DNA from: a virus
Reading direction: 5' to 3' (one strand)
Length of the DNA: 44,436 nucleotides
IMG/VR virus record: IMGVR_UViG_3300005534_000439
Location: 1-44,436 of that record
Shown piece after piece: positions 38,561-44,436 of this stretch; the first letter of the stretch is position 1; each line of letters opens with the position of its first letter. A program made the position numbers and the translations under genes. The notes under the pieces are model-generated. The model had not been told where the DNA came from. It ran no database searches and was given only the letters and a program-made list of their open reading frames with translations.

Positions 38561-38940
38561 TTTCTGGGCGGTGTTGCTGCGAGATTGGCGCCGGCCCCGA
38601 GCCCAGTCTGGGCAGAATTGAAGCTGACCAGCACATCCCTCGCGTCAAAGGTGAAGGTGACCGCGCTCGATCGCGTGTCGTAACCGCCGACCAGCGGGCC
38701 GATATAGGGGATGAAATTCTGCGGCCGCGCCGACGTGCTGGAGTAGGAATAGATCGCAATCTTCTGACCGGTTGCCGACGATAGCGAGACGGTCGTGGGC
38801 TGGCCGAGTGATGCGACGACCTCCGCATAGGTCGATCGGCCGGGCTGGAACGTCTTCGCCTGGTCTTCGGTGACCTGCGTTCCGGCTGACGCACAGCCGG
38901 CCAGCGAGACGGTCAAAAGCAGCCATACAGCGGGCTTCAT
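38557..38940 (-). CDS. Small lipoprotein, SmpA/BamE-like domain (possible lysogenic-conversion gene)
   Basis: This 127-residue protein has a signal peptide MKPAVWLLLTVSLAGCASAG with lipobox LAGC, so Cys16 is probably lipidated. The mature part, TFQPGRSTYAEVVASLGQPT then YSYSSTSARPQNFIPYIGPL and AVTFTFDARDVLVSF, fits the BamE/OmlA-type fold. It is a lone cargo-like gene between repressor and right operon, transcribed toward the repressor. It may alter the lysogen's envelope, for example blocking superinfection (inference). Confidence 0.78.
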   Translation of the reverse strand: MKPAVWLLLTVSLAGCASAGTQVTEDQAKTFQPGRSTYAEVVASLGQPTTVSLSSATGQKIAIYSYSSTSARPQNFIPYIGPLVGGYDTRSSAVTFTFDARDVLVSFNSAQTGLGAGANLAATPPRN

Positions 38941-39002
38941 ATCCTACCTCGAATCAATCCCCGGCGAGCTTCGTCACCCTCGCACCACATCATGCAGGCA
39001 AG

Positions 39003-39046
39003 TGTCAACATAAATCATGTTGACATCTTACGTGTTGATCGTCACA
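39003..39046. promoter_or_regulatory. Operator sites before right operon
   Basis: TGTCAACAT and ATGTTGACA form a perfect 9-bp inverted repeat with a 5-base spacer (39003-39025), followed by TGTTGATCGTCACA at 39033-39046. These match the half-site seen in the repressor/cro spacer. They lie between the lipoprotein start (38940) and the right operon start (39071), so both may be repressor-controlled. Confidence 0.75.
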
Positions 39047-39070
39047 ATGGCCGCGTTTTATTTTCGCTGA

Positions 39071-39322
39071 ATGGGGGACAATTTGGCCAAATCATTTCTG
39101 ATCGACGGTCCGCTGATGACAACCATCGAGCGGCGCAAGGCTCTCACTGAGCGGATGGCCAAAGACCTCATCCGCTTATCCGCACCACTGGAATCCGATC
39201 GGGAGGCCGTCCGCGCATTGCTCGCTCATGGATATTCGACGATCGACGTCGCGATCCTCGCCGGCGAAGCGCGGATGGTGGCCTTTCAGGATGTTGTTGC
39301 GCGGGAAATGAGCGAGCCATGA
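39071..39322 (+). CDS. First gene of right operon, small helical protein
   Basis: This is 83 residues from ATG 39071, or 68 from ATG 39116 (MTTIERRKALTERMAKDLIR); neither has a clear ribosome site. The body REAVRALLAHGYSTIDVAIL then AGEARMVAFQDVVAREMSEP is helical, with an HTH-like AHGYSTIDVAILAGEAR. It may be a small regulator. Its stop overlaps the next ATG by ATGA. Confidence 0.62.
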   Translation: MGDNLAKSFLIDGPLMTTIERRKALTERMAKDLIRLSAPLESDREAVRALLAHGYSTIDVAILAGEARMVAFQDVVAREMSEP

Positions 39323-39555
39323 CGCACTCCGGCGGCAAGCCTCACAACGTTGGCGATCGCGGCCAGCGCTATGAAGTGCGCGCGACCGGCTATCCGAAAG
39401 CCGAACAGAGCGTGATCTGCTGGTGCAGCAACCTTGCAGCCGCCGAGAGCATGGCAGACGCCATCCGTCAGGCGCCCGGATGCACAAGCACCGAAATTTA
39501 CGATCGGCAAGACGATAAGCCGGTCATCACGCGATTTGCGGGCATCCTGCGATGA
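39319..39555 (+). CDS. Small hypothetical protein
   Basis: This 78-residue protein has a strand-helix-strand pattern (RYEVRATGYPKAEQSVICWC, then AAAESMADAIRQAPGCTSTE, IYDRQDDKPVITRFAGIL). Two nearby Cys (CWC) are notable. It is coupled on both sides by ATGA overlaps. Not recognised. Confidence 0.62.
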   Translation: MTHSGGKPHNVGDRGQRYEVRATGYPKAEQSVICWCSNLAAAESMADAIRQAPGCTSTEIYDRQDDKPVITRFAGILR

Positions 39556-39998
39556 CCCTTCCTCGCCCGCAGCGCATTTCCCACGTCGAGCCTCCGGGCT
39601 CGCTGCTCAAGCGCATCACCGTGGCCGCCCCGCGGCGCGGCTTGGCAGAGCCGGAAGGAGGTGATCGAGAGTACCTGGCAAAGGTGCGAGACTGCCCGTG
39701 CCTGAAGTGCGGGATGGAGCCGTGCGAGCCGGCACACGTGCGATTCGCCAGCGCGGCCTACGGCAAGGCCTCAGGCCTCGGCAAAAAGCCGGAATCGAAG
39801 TGGTGCCTCCCCTTGTGCGCCGGCGACCACCGCCTGGCGCGTGATGCCCAGCACAATCGCAACGAACAGGCGTTTTGGGCCGAGCTCGGCCTCAACCCGC
39901 TGGCGATCTGCGTTTCGCTCTACGCGCAGCGCGACGACCTGGTGGCGATGCGTCATGTCGTGATGGTGGCGATAGCCTCCCGAGGGCTCTCCTCATGA
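39552..39998 (+). CDS. DUF968/YbcO-type HNH nuclease-like protein
   Basis: In this 148-residue protein the core reads REYLAKVRDCPCLKCGMEPC, EPAHVRFASAAYGKASGLG, KWCLPLCAGDHRLARDAQHN then RNEQAFWAELGLNPLAICVS. The Cys pairs, AHVR and DH....D.QH order match the DUF968 recombination-nuclease family of lambdoid phages. It probably cuts branched or single-stranded DNA during phage recombination. It is placed in the rightward early operon with the integrase. Confidence 0.82.
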   Translation: MTLPRPQRISHVEPPGSLLKRITVAAPRRGLAEPEGGDREYLAKVRDCPCLKCGMEPCEPAHVRFASAAYGKASGLGKKPESKWCLPLCAGDHRLARDAQHNRNEQAFWAELGLNPLAICVSLYAQRDDLVAMRHVVMVAIASRGLSS

Positions 39999-40192
39999 GC
40001 GGACTCAATATCCACGATCGCCGCACCCTGCGCCTGCTTCAGATGGGCTCTTTCGAGCGCCGCCGCGGCGGCTGGCGCTTCGGCACCTACAAGATCGATA
40101 ACGGCGTCGTCGACCGCCTCCTCGCCGCCGGGCTCATCATCAGGATCGAGGATCGCATCACGCTGCCGCCACGACGGGAGCGGCGGTCATGA
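39995..40192 (+). CDS. Small winged-helix-like protein
   Basis: This 65-residue protein from MSGLNIHDRRTLRLLQMGSF is coupled by ATGA. The order of helix, then RRRGGWRFGTYKIDNGVVDR LLAAGLI-type text and a short hairpin, resembles a compact winged helix found in alphaproteobacterial phages. Function not known. Confidence 0.6.
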   Translation: MSGLNIHDRRTLRLLQMGSFERRRGGWRFGTYKIDNGVVDRLLAAGLIIRIEDRITLPPRRERRS

Positions 40193-40329
40193 GGCTCGCC
40201 ATCATAGTCGCGTGCCTAATCATCATTCTGGCCGCCCTGACATTCGAGGTGCTTTACCCGCGCTGCACGCCCGGCTCGCCTCGAGGCACCGCGATCGGTG
40301 GCGTGCTGCGGATCGAGGGCTGCCCATGA
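40189..40329 (+). CDS. 46-residue membrane microprotein
   Basis: MRLAIIVACLIIILAALTFE is a single membrane helix; the tail (CTPGSPRGTAIGGVLRIEGC) has two Cys. The start overlaps the upstream stop by ATGA and its stop overlaps the next ATG by ATGA, so translation is likely. Possibly an Rz- or superinfection-type membrane peptide, but nothing identifies it. Confidence 0.62.
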   Translation: MRLAIIVACLIIILAALTFEVLYPRCTPGSPRGTAIGGVLRIEGCP

Positions 40330-40559
40330 ACATTTCGCCCACGATGAGCGAAGCTCAGATCCGCGCAGCAATCGCCTCGGCGGACGAGGCGGCCCGGCAG
40401 GAGCTCGCCCTGGCGCGGCTTTGCCGGGACCCGGTAAACATCGAATGGCGCCGCAAGACCGCTGATATCTACCGCGAGCTGGCCTGCGATTATCGCCACG
40501 TATTGGCGGAACACGTTCTGCTCGAGGGCACCCATCAGATGACGGAGACGGTGCAATGA
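40326..40559 (+). CDS. Small helical protein
   Basis: This 77-residue protein from MNISPTMSEAQIRAAIASAD is charged and helical (EAARQELALARLCRDPVNIE, YRELACDYRHVLAEHVLLEG). It has ATGA overlaps on both sides. Function unknown. Confidence 0.62.
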   Translation: MNISPTMSEAQIRAAIASADEAARQELALARLCRDPVNIEWRRKTADIYRELACDYRHVLAEHVLLEGTHQMTETVQ

Positions 40560-40741
40560 AAGTCGCTCCGAGCTCGCTGACCCTCATCGCGGCCGCATTG
40601 CAGCGCGAGCTGTTCAACCGCGGCGTGGCGTTTTTATCGGTCGACGAGTGCCAGGCGATGCTGCGCGCCTCGATCGATAGCGCGCTGCGCGCCGGCGATC
40701 GAGCGATCCCCGCGAGCAGACACGAGGAACGCGCGCAATGA
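40556..40741 (+). CDS. Small hypothetical protein
   Basis: This 61-residue protein reads MKVAPSSLTLIAAALQRELF, then RGVAFLSVDECQAMLRASID. It is helical with one Cys and ends in a charged tail. ATGA overlaps couple it to its neighbours. Not recognised. Confidence 0.6.
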   Translation: MKVAPSSLTLIAAALQRELFNRGVAFLSVDECQAMLRASIDSALRAGDRAIPASRHEERAQ

Positions 40742-41103
40742 GGCAACGCGCCAAGGCGAGGGGCGAACGGACCCGTGTACAAATCGCCGAGGCGGTCTCG
40801 CTCCTTGGCCTTGAACCCCGTACAGTGCGTGACATGGCGGCCCGTGGCGAGATCCCGGGCGCCGCCAAGCCGCGCGGGGTCTGGACCTTCGATCTGGCGC
40901 TGCTGCACGAGTTCAATCGCGAGTGTGAGCGTGCTGCATGTCAAAAGGCAATCGACGCAAGGCCCCAAAGGGTTGTTTCTGGCGCGGTGACGTTCTCTAC
41001 GGCCGGATTCAGGTCGCCGGCGGCGACGTCAAATGGTCGCTACGCACAGACGATCCAAAGGTTGCGGCAACTCGCCGCCGAGCGGAGCGCGAGCGCCAGG
41101 TAG
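40738..41103 (+). CDS. Excisionase-like HTH protein
   Basis: In this 121-residue protein the first 65 contain RVQIAEAVSLLGLEPRTVRD, then MAARGEIPGAAKPRGVWTFD and LALLHEFNRE, a MerR/excisionase-type winged HTH with the typical W-T/F-D wing. Such proteins direct the integrase toward excision. Its last 55 codons overlap the integrase start (40938) in another frame by 166 bases, and that part is Ser/Ala/Arg-rich. The functional domain lies before the overlap. Confidence 0.7.
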   Translation: MRQRAKARGERTRVQIAEAVSLLGLEPRTVRDMAARGEIPGAAKPRGVWTFDLALLHEFNRECERAACQKAIDARPQRVVSGAVTFSTAGFRSPAATSNGRYAQTIQRLRQLAAERSASAR

Positions 41104-42122
41104 CCATCCATCGTTACGGCGATGCGAGACGCTCCTTTACGGAGGTGCTAGAGGCCTGGGGCAGCTTCATCATCGATCAGGTCAGCCCGAAGACGTTCAC
41201 GCGCTACACGAGCTCGCTGACAGTCCTGCAGCCCCATCTGGAGGGTTTGTACCTCGACGAGATCGACACCAATCTGATCGGCGCGATCGTCAAGAGCCGC
41301 AGCCAGACCCCGACCATCCCGAAGGGCAAGAAGCATCCGATCATCGTCACGATCGCGACAATCAAGCGCGATCTGACAGCGCTCTCCTCGGTGATGGATT
41401 ATTGCGTCGACGAGGGCTGGAGAGGCGACAATCCGGTCATCGCATGGCTGAAACCGGGCGGACGGCGCAAATCGCGGCTGAAGGAACGCCGCGACCCGAT
41501 CGTGCTGCCGGATCCCGATCATATCCGCCTGGTGATCGACCGCGCGCCTGGCATGCTTGGCGCCTTGATCATGTCGGCCGTCAAGACCGGCGCGCGGCTG
41601 GACGAGCTCGTCCAGGCCGATCGCCATCACCTCGACCGCGACCGCAAGCAGCTCACGGTGATCGGCAAGCGTAATAAGCTGCGGGTTATCGACCTAGTCG
41701 ATGGCGCCGAGGATCTCGGCTTCGAGGCGCTATCGCGGCTGCCCGTGTCACTCGAGACCAGGGCCCTGTTCTGGCACCGGCGCGAGGCCAAACGTCGCTC
41801 CAGGTTCGGCCAGCAGCCGGCAAAACGCTACCGCGAGACGAATTTCGAACGCCTTGTCGACGCGGTCGCACTCCAGGCCCAAAAACAGGATCAGCCGTTA
41901 CGGCGCTTCCGCTTCCACGATTTGCGGCATTTCCACGCGGTTCAATGGCTGAAAAGCGGCCGCTCGATCTATGTCCTGCAGCAGCGCCTGGGCCATACCT
42001 CGATCAAGACCACCGAGATGTATCTCGCCTTCCTCACGCCCGAGGAGAAGCAGAGAGCGATGCTTGGCCGCGGTCAACCAGGACCAGATTCAGGATCAGG
42101 AGCTGCGGTCAGGATCAGCTGA
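40938..42122 (+). CDS. int: Phage tyrosine integrase
   Basis: This 394-residue recombinase has an N-terminal arm-binding segment (MSKGNRRKAPKGCFWRGDVL), a core-binding domain (SFTEVLEAWGSFIIDQVSPK), and a catalytic domain with Arg220 in KTGARLDEL, His327/Arg330/His333 in FHDLRHFHAVQW, His353 in LGHTSIKTTEMYL and the nucleophile Tyr362. All active-site residues are present. It lies 60 bases before the tRNA-Thr fragment that marks the attachment site. Confidence 0.93.
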   Translation: MSKGNRRKAPKGCFWRGDVLYGRIQVAGGDVKWSLRTDDPKVAATRRRAERERQVAIHRYGDARRSFTEVLEAWGSFIIDQVSPKTFTRYTSSLTVLQPHLEGLYLDEIDTNLIGAIVKSRSQTPTIPKGKKHPIIVTIATIKRDLTALSSVMDYCVDEGWRGDNPVIAWLKPGGRRKSRLKERRDPIVLPDPDHIRLVIDRAPGMLGALIMSAVKTGARLDELVQADRHHLDRDRKQLTVIGKRNKLRVIDLVDGAEDLGFEALSRLPVSLETRALFWHRREAKRRSRFGQQPAKRYRETNFERLVDAVALQAQKQDQPLRRFRFHDLRHFHAVQWLKSGRSIYVLQQRLGHTSIKTTEMYLAFLTPEEKQRAMLGRGQPGPDSGSGAAVRIS

Positions 42123-42181
42123 AATCGACGGATGATATTGCGCTGCAGATACTTTTTGAATTTTCGGCGCCGATGATGGCA

Positions 42182-42229
42182 GGTTTTGTAAACCGAAGGT
42201 CGGGAGTTCAATCCTCTCAACCGGCACCA
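42182..42229 (+). other. Attachment site (attR): 3' fragment of tRNA-Thr(TGT)
   Basis: The text starts in the anticodon stem, GGT-TTTGTAA-ACC with anticodon TGT at 42187-42189. It continues through a paired T arm (GGGAG/CTCTC around TTCAATC) and the acceptor strand AACCGGC to ACCA. There is no D arm or 5' acceptor strand before it. It is therefore a displaced tRNA end, as left by integration into the anticodon loop, and marks the right end of the prophage. A full tRNA-Thr should lie at the left end. Confidence 0.85.
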
Positions 42230-42360
42230 TGTCTTCCGAATAGTACTGAACCTCCCGCATCACGCTGAATCATTTTCGCAATAACGTTAGCATTCTCAGC
42301 GCCTTAGTGAACGCCTATACACAGCATTCAGTCAAGGTGCGAAATTTTCAATTTGGCGCA

Positions 42361-42421
42361 TGACGGTAACTGACGGTAAGAATGGCGGTAACAAATCGCC
42401 GATCGCCGGAGAGTTACCGCC
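42361..42421. repeat. TGACGGTAA repeats before second integrase
   Basis: TGACGGTAA occurs at 42361 and 42371, TGGCGGTAA at 42383, and the reverse TTACCGCCA at 42414 running into the start codon. GGCGGTAAC/GTTACCGCC makes a 9-bp inverted repeat over 42384-42421. These are likely operator or integrase arm-binding sites. The rest of 42230-42360 shows nothing supportable. Confidence 0.65.
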
Positions 42422-43783
42422 ATGGCCCGCAACCTTCTCAACGATGCCGACGCGAGGGCAGCCACAGCCCCTGAGGGGAAGCGCGTGGCGAAGCTGTTCG
42501 ACGGCGAAGGGCTGGAGCTGTGGGTGACGCCGGTAAAGCCTAGGCGCGGTCGTCCTCGGAAAGACTCCCCAAAGTTCATTCGGCGGTGGCGGTTCTCTTA
42601 TCGGTTCGCCAGCAAGCGCAACTCCATCTCGCTCGGTGCCTACCCGACCGTCACGCTCGCCGACGCGCGAAAGAAGGCTGAGGAGCTTCGGCGGCAGCTC
42701 ACCGATGGCAAAGACCCCAGTGCGCAGCGGAAGGCGCAAAAACAGGCGCAGGCGGTCGCCCATGCCACGACGTTCGCGGCGGTGGCTGACGAGTGGTTGG
42801 AGAAGCAAAAGGCCCTGAGCGGTGACGCCCGGCGGTCGGAGAGCACTATCGGCAAGCTGGCTTGGTTACTCTCGCTGGTCCGGCCGCACGTTGGTCATCT
42901 GCAGATTGGCGAAATCACGCCCATGCAGTGCCTCGCTACGCTGAAGAAGGTCGAGGCCCGAGGTCGGCGTGGTCGGACCCGTAATGAGACCGCGCGGCGA
43001 TGCCGCGAGACCATGAGCCGCGTGTTCCGGATGGCGGTGGCGACCGGTCGATCTCAATTCGACCCTACCGCCTCGCTGGTCGGCGATGACGTGCTGACGC
43101 CACCGTCAAGGAATAGCTATGCCGCCATCATCGAGCCTACAGCCTTCGGCAGGTTGCTTCGCGATATCGACGCATACCATGGCGCCACCGAAACCCGCTT
43201 GGCGCTCCAGCTCATCGCTCTCACCGCGCTGCGGCCGGGCGAGCTTCGTCAACTGCGCTGGTCTTGGATTGCCATCGATAGCACCGAGCCAGCCGTCACG
43301 CTTCCGGCCGAAATCATGAAGATGAGGCGCGAGCACCGCATCCCGCTATCGAGGCAGGCGGTCGCCATACTGGCCGAGCTTCGCGAGCTGACTGGCTGGG
43401 GTGAATTTGTGTTTCCCTGTGCCCAGCCTCGCCGCACGGTCGGCAGAGACGGTCAACCGTCGAAACGCCCATCCCTTCGGCCGATGTCGGAAGGCGCACT
43501 GAATTCGGCGCTCAGACGGCTCGGATACGAGAGCGACGTTCATGTGCCGCACGGGTTCCGCTCATCCTTCTCGACGATTGCAAACGAGAGCGGCTTGTTT
43601 GATCCCGACACCATTGAAGCCGCGCTCGCCCATCTGGACAAAAATCAAATCCGCGCGGTCTACAATCGCGCGTCGTATTGGGATGCTCGCCGCAAGCTGG
43701 CTCAGTGGTGGGCCGACCGCTGCGATGAGATGCGCCAGGAGCGGTCGCCAAAGGTCGTGGCATTGCGGCCGGTAGCATCGTGA
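42422..43783 (+). CDS. P4-type tyrosine integrase of a second element
   Basis: This 453-residue protein has the P4-integrase layout: an N-terminal DUF4102-like domain (VAKLFDGEGLELWVTPVKP, SISLGAYPTVTLADARKKAE), a core-binding domain, and a catalytic domain with Arg271 in TALRPGELRQLRW, His377/Arg380 in VPHGFRSSFST, His404 in ALAHLDKNQIRAVYNR and Tyr414. It differs in family from the phage integrase. Immediate placement after a tRNA 3' end is typical for genomic islands, so it likely drives an adjacent island that used the same tRNA. GGAG lies ten bases before ATG 42422. Confidence 0.9.
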   Translation: MARNLLNDADARAATAPEGKRVAKLFDGEGLELWVTPVKPRRGRPRKDSPKFIRRWRFSYRFASKRNSISLGAYPTVTLADARKKAEELRRQLTDGKDPSAQRKAQKQAQAVAHATTFAAVADEWLEKQKALSGDARRSESTIGKLAWLLSLVRPHVGHLQIGEITPMQCLATLKKVEARGRRGRTRNETARRCRETMSRVFRMAVATGRSQFDPTASLVGDDVLTPPSRNSYAAIIEPTAFGRLLRDIDAYHGATETRLALQLIALTALRPGELRQLRWSWIAIDSTEPAVTLPAEIMKMRREHRIPLSRQAVAILAELRELTGWGEFVFPCAQPRRTVGRDGQPSKRPSLRPMSEGALNSALRRLGYESDVHVPHGFRSSFSTIANESGLFDPDTIEAALAHLDKNQIRAVYNRASYWDARRKLAQWWADRCDEMRQERSPKVVALRPVAS

Positions 43784-44436
43784 TGGCCGACGACGCTACA
43801 ATTGCAGATATCGCTCGCCATTACAGCGTACCGATTTCGCTGGTCCGTCGCCGTCGTGCAGCCGCCAAGCGCGAAGGTCGCAGGCTAACCGATGCCGATT
43901 TCCTAGACGACCTATCAGAGCCTCCGAAACCGCTTGGTAATGACGAGCACGCGGAGTTCGCCGAGCTGATTGTTGCGGTCGAGAAGTTGCACAATTTGGG
44001 AACGCTATGGGCCTTGTTCGCAGGGACTGCAACGGGCGAAAGATGCTTTACGGCATACCGGAAGGGCCGAGCGCTGAGGCTGGAGCGAGAGAAGCGCAGC
44101 AAGGGAAAGAACAGGCGCGGTAAGCTTCCGAGGGTCGAGCTTGAAATCGGGGCCGATGACTCCGATGCAAGGCTGGTCCGCTGGTTTTTCCGGCTTGGCT
44201 TCGGGTCGAAAGACGTAGTGCCGAAGAAATCAGGACCGAAAGGCGGGCGCCCCCGTACGACCGCGGCAGACGCGGCCAAAACCCTGCGAACCAAAACGGC
44301 CAGGCGCGTCAAAGTCGGCCCCATGACGAAGAATGGCGGATACGTAGCCAGTAAAGACAACAGCGCTCGTGAACGTGCGCGGAAGGCGGTTCGCAAACTC
44401 GGCCGAGAGCCAAAAGCTGGCGCCTTCCGAGCCTGA
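43783..44436 (+). CDS. HTH-like hypothetical protein of the second element
   Basis: This 217-residue protein from ATG 43783 overlaps the integrase stop (TGATG). The N-terminus ATIADIARHYSVPISLVRRR looks like an HTH of the resolvase/Trp-repressor kind. The middle is helical. The C-terminal third is very Lys/Arg-rich (GPKGGRPRTTAADAAKTLRT, RARKAVRKLGREPKAGAF), probably binding DNA. It ends with its stop at the window edge. The coupling suggests a regulator of integration or excision; no family is recognised. Confidence 0.65.
   Translation: MADDATIADIARHYSVPISLVRRRRAAAKREGRRLTDADFLDDLSEPPKPLGNDEHAEFAELIVAVEKLHNLGTLWALFAGTATGERCFTAYRKGRALRLEREKRSKGKNRRGKLPRVELEIGADDSDARLVRWFFRLGFGSKDVVPKKSGPKGGRPRTTAADAAKTLRTKTARRVKVGPMTKNGGYVASKDNSARERARKAVRKLGREPKAGAFRA

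Noticed and set aside
42140-42229. A complete tRNA gene ending at 42229
   Set aside because: No D arm, 5' acceptor strand or full anticodon stem is present before 42182; only the 3' part matches a tRNA.
1-44436. CRISPR arrays, insertion sequences and rRNA
   Set aside because: I saw no regularly spaced repeats of CRISPR type, no transposase motifs and no rRNA-like text.

Overview
This window is most of an integrated temperate, long-tailed (siphovirus-type) prophage in a GC-rich alphaproteobacterium. The codon use, CGATCG-rich text and short palindromic repeats suggest the Bradyrhizobium/Rhodopseudomonas group, but that host call is inference. The left end of the prophage lies outside the window. 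Its right end is fixed by a 48-base 3' fragment of a tRNA-Thr(TGT) gene at 42182-42229, directly after the phage integrase. A second, unrelated element with its own P4-type integrase begins just beyond it.

Layout, right to left. (1) 37.0-39.1 kb is the lysogeny switch. A LexA/S24-type repressor (+) and a Cro-like gene (-) diverge from a spacer with TGTTGA/TCAACA inverted repeats. The same motif recurs at 39.0 kb between a small lipoprotein gene (-) and the right operon (+). (2) 39.07-42.12 kb (+) is a run of tiny overlapping genes, including a DUF968-type nuclease and an excisionase-like HTH gene, ending in the tyrosine integrase. (3) 36.66 kb down to 21.23 kb (-) is the early operon. It holds about twenty-five small genes, mostly joined by ATGA/TGATG overlaps, plus two ParB-like proteins, two adenine methyltransferases, a DUF5131 protein, an HNH nuclease, a zinc-ribbon/Toprim primase and a P4/D5-type primase-helicase. 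(4) 20.09-21.23 kb is a control region. It contains an array of GGGAG elements, an inverted repeat, a phage NusG-like gene, a triple CAGCCACC repeat and a terminator-like hairpin. (5) 20.08 kb to the left edge (-) is the late operon: HNH nuclease, small and large terminase, portal, prohead protease, HK97-type capsid protein, a block of beta-rich virion proteins, head-tail connectors, tail terminator, tail tube, tail chaperones joined by a probable -1 frameshift, tape measure, and a DUF2460 distal-tail protein cut by the window edge. Lysis and tail-tip genes are not present and should lie to the left.

Working model: the repressor holds both early operons off. After induction the early operon makes replication proteins and, last, the NusG-like factor. 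That factor is placed exactly where an antiterminator would act, one terminator upstream of the packaging and structural genes. The most interesting signals are this NusG-terminator arrangement, the GGGAG array beside the helicase gene, palindromic elements inserted into the helicase coding sequence, and several microgenes and broken genes in the early operon.
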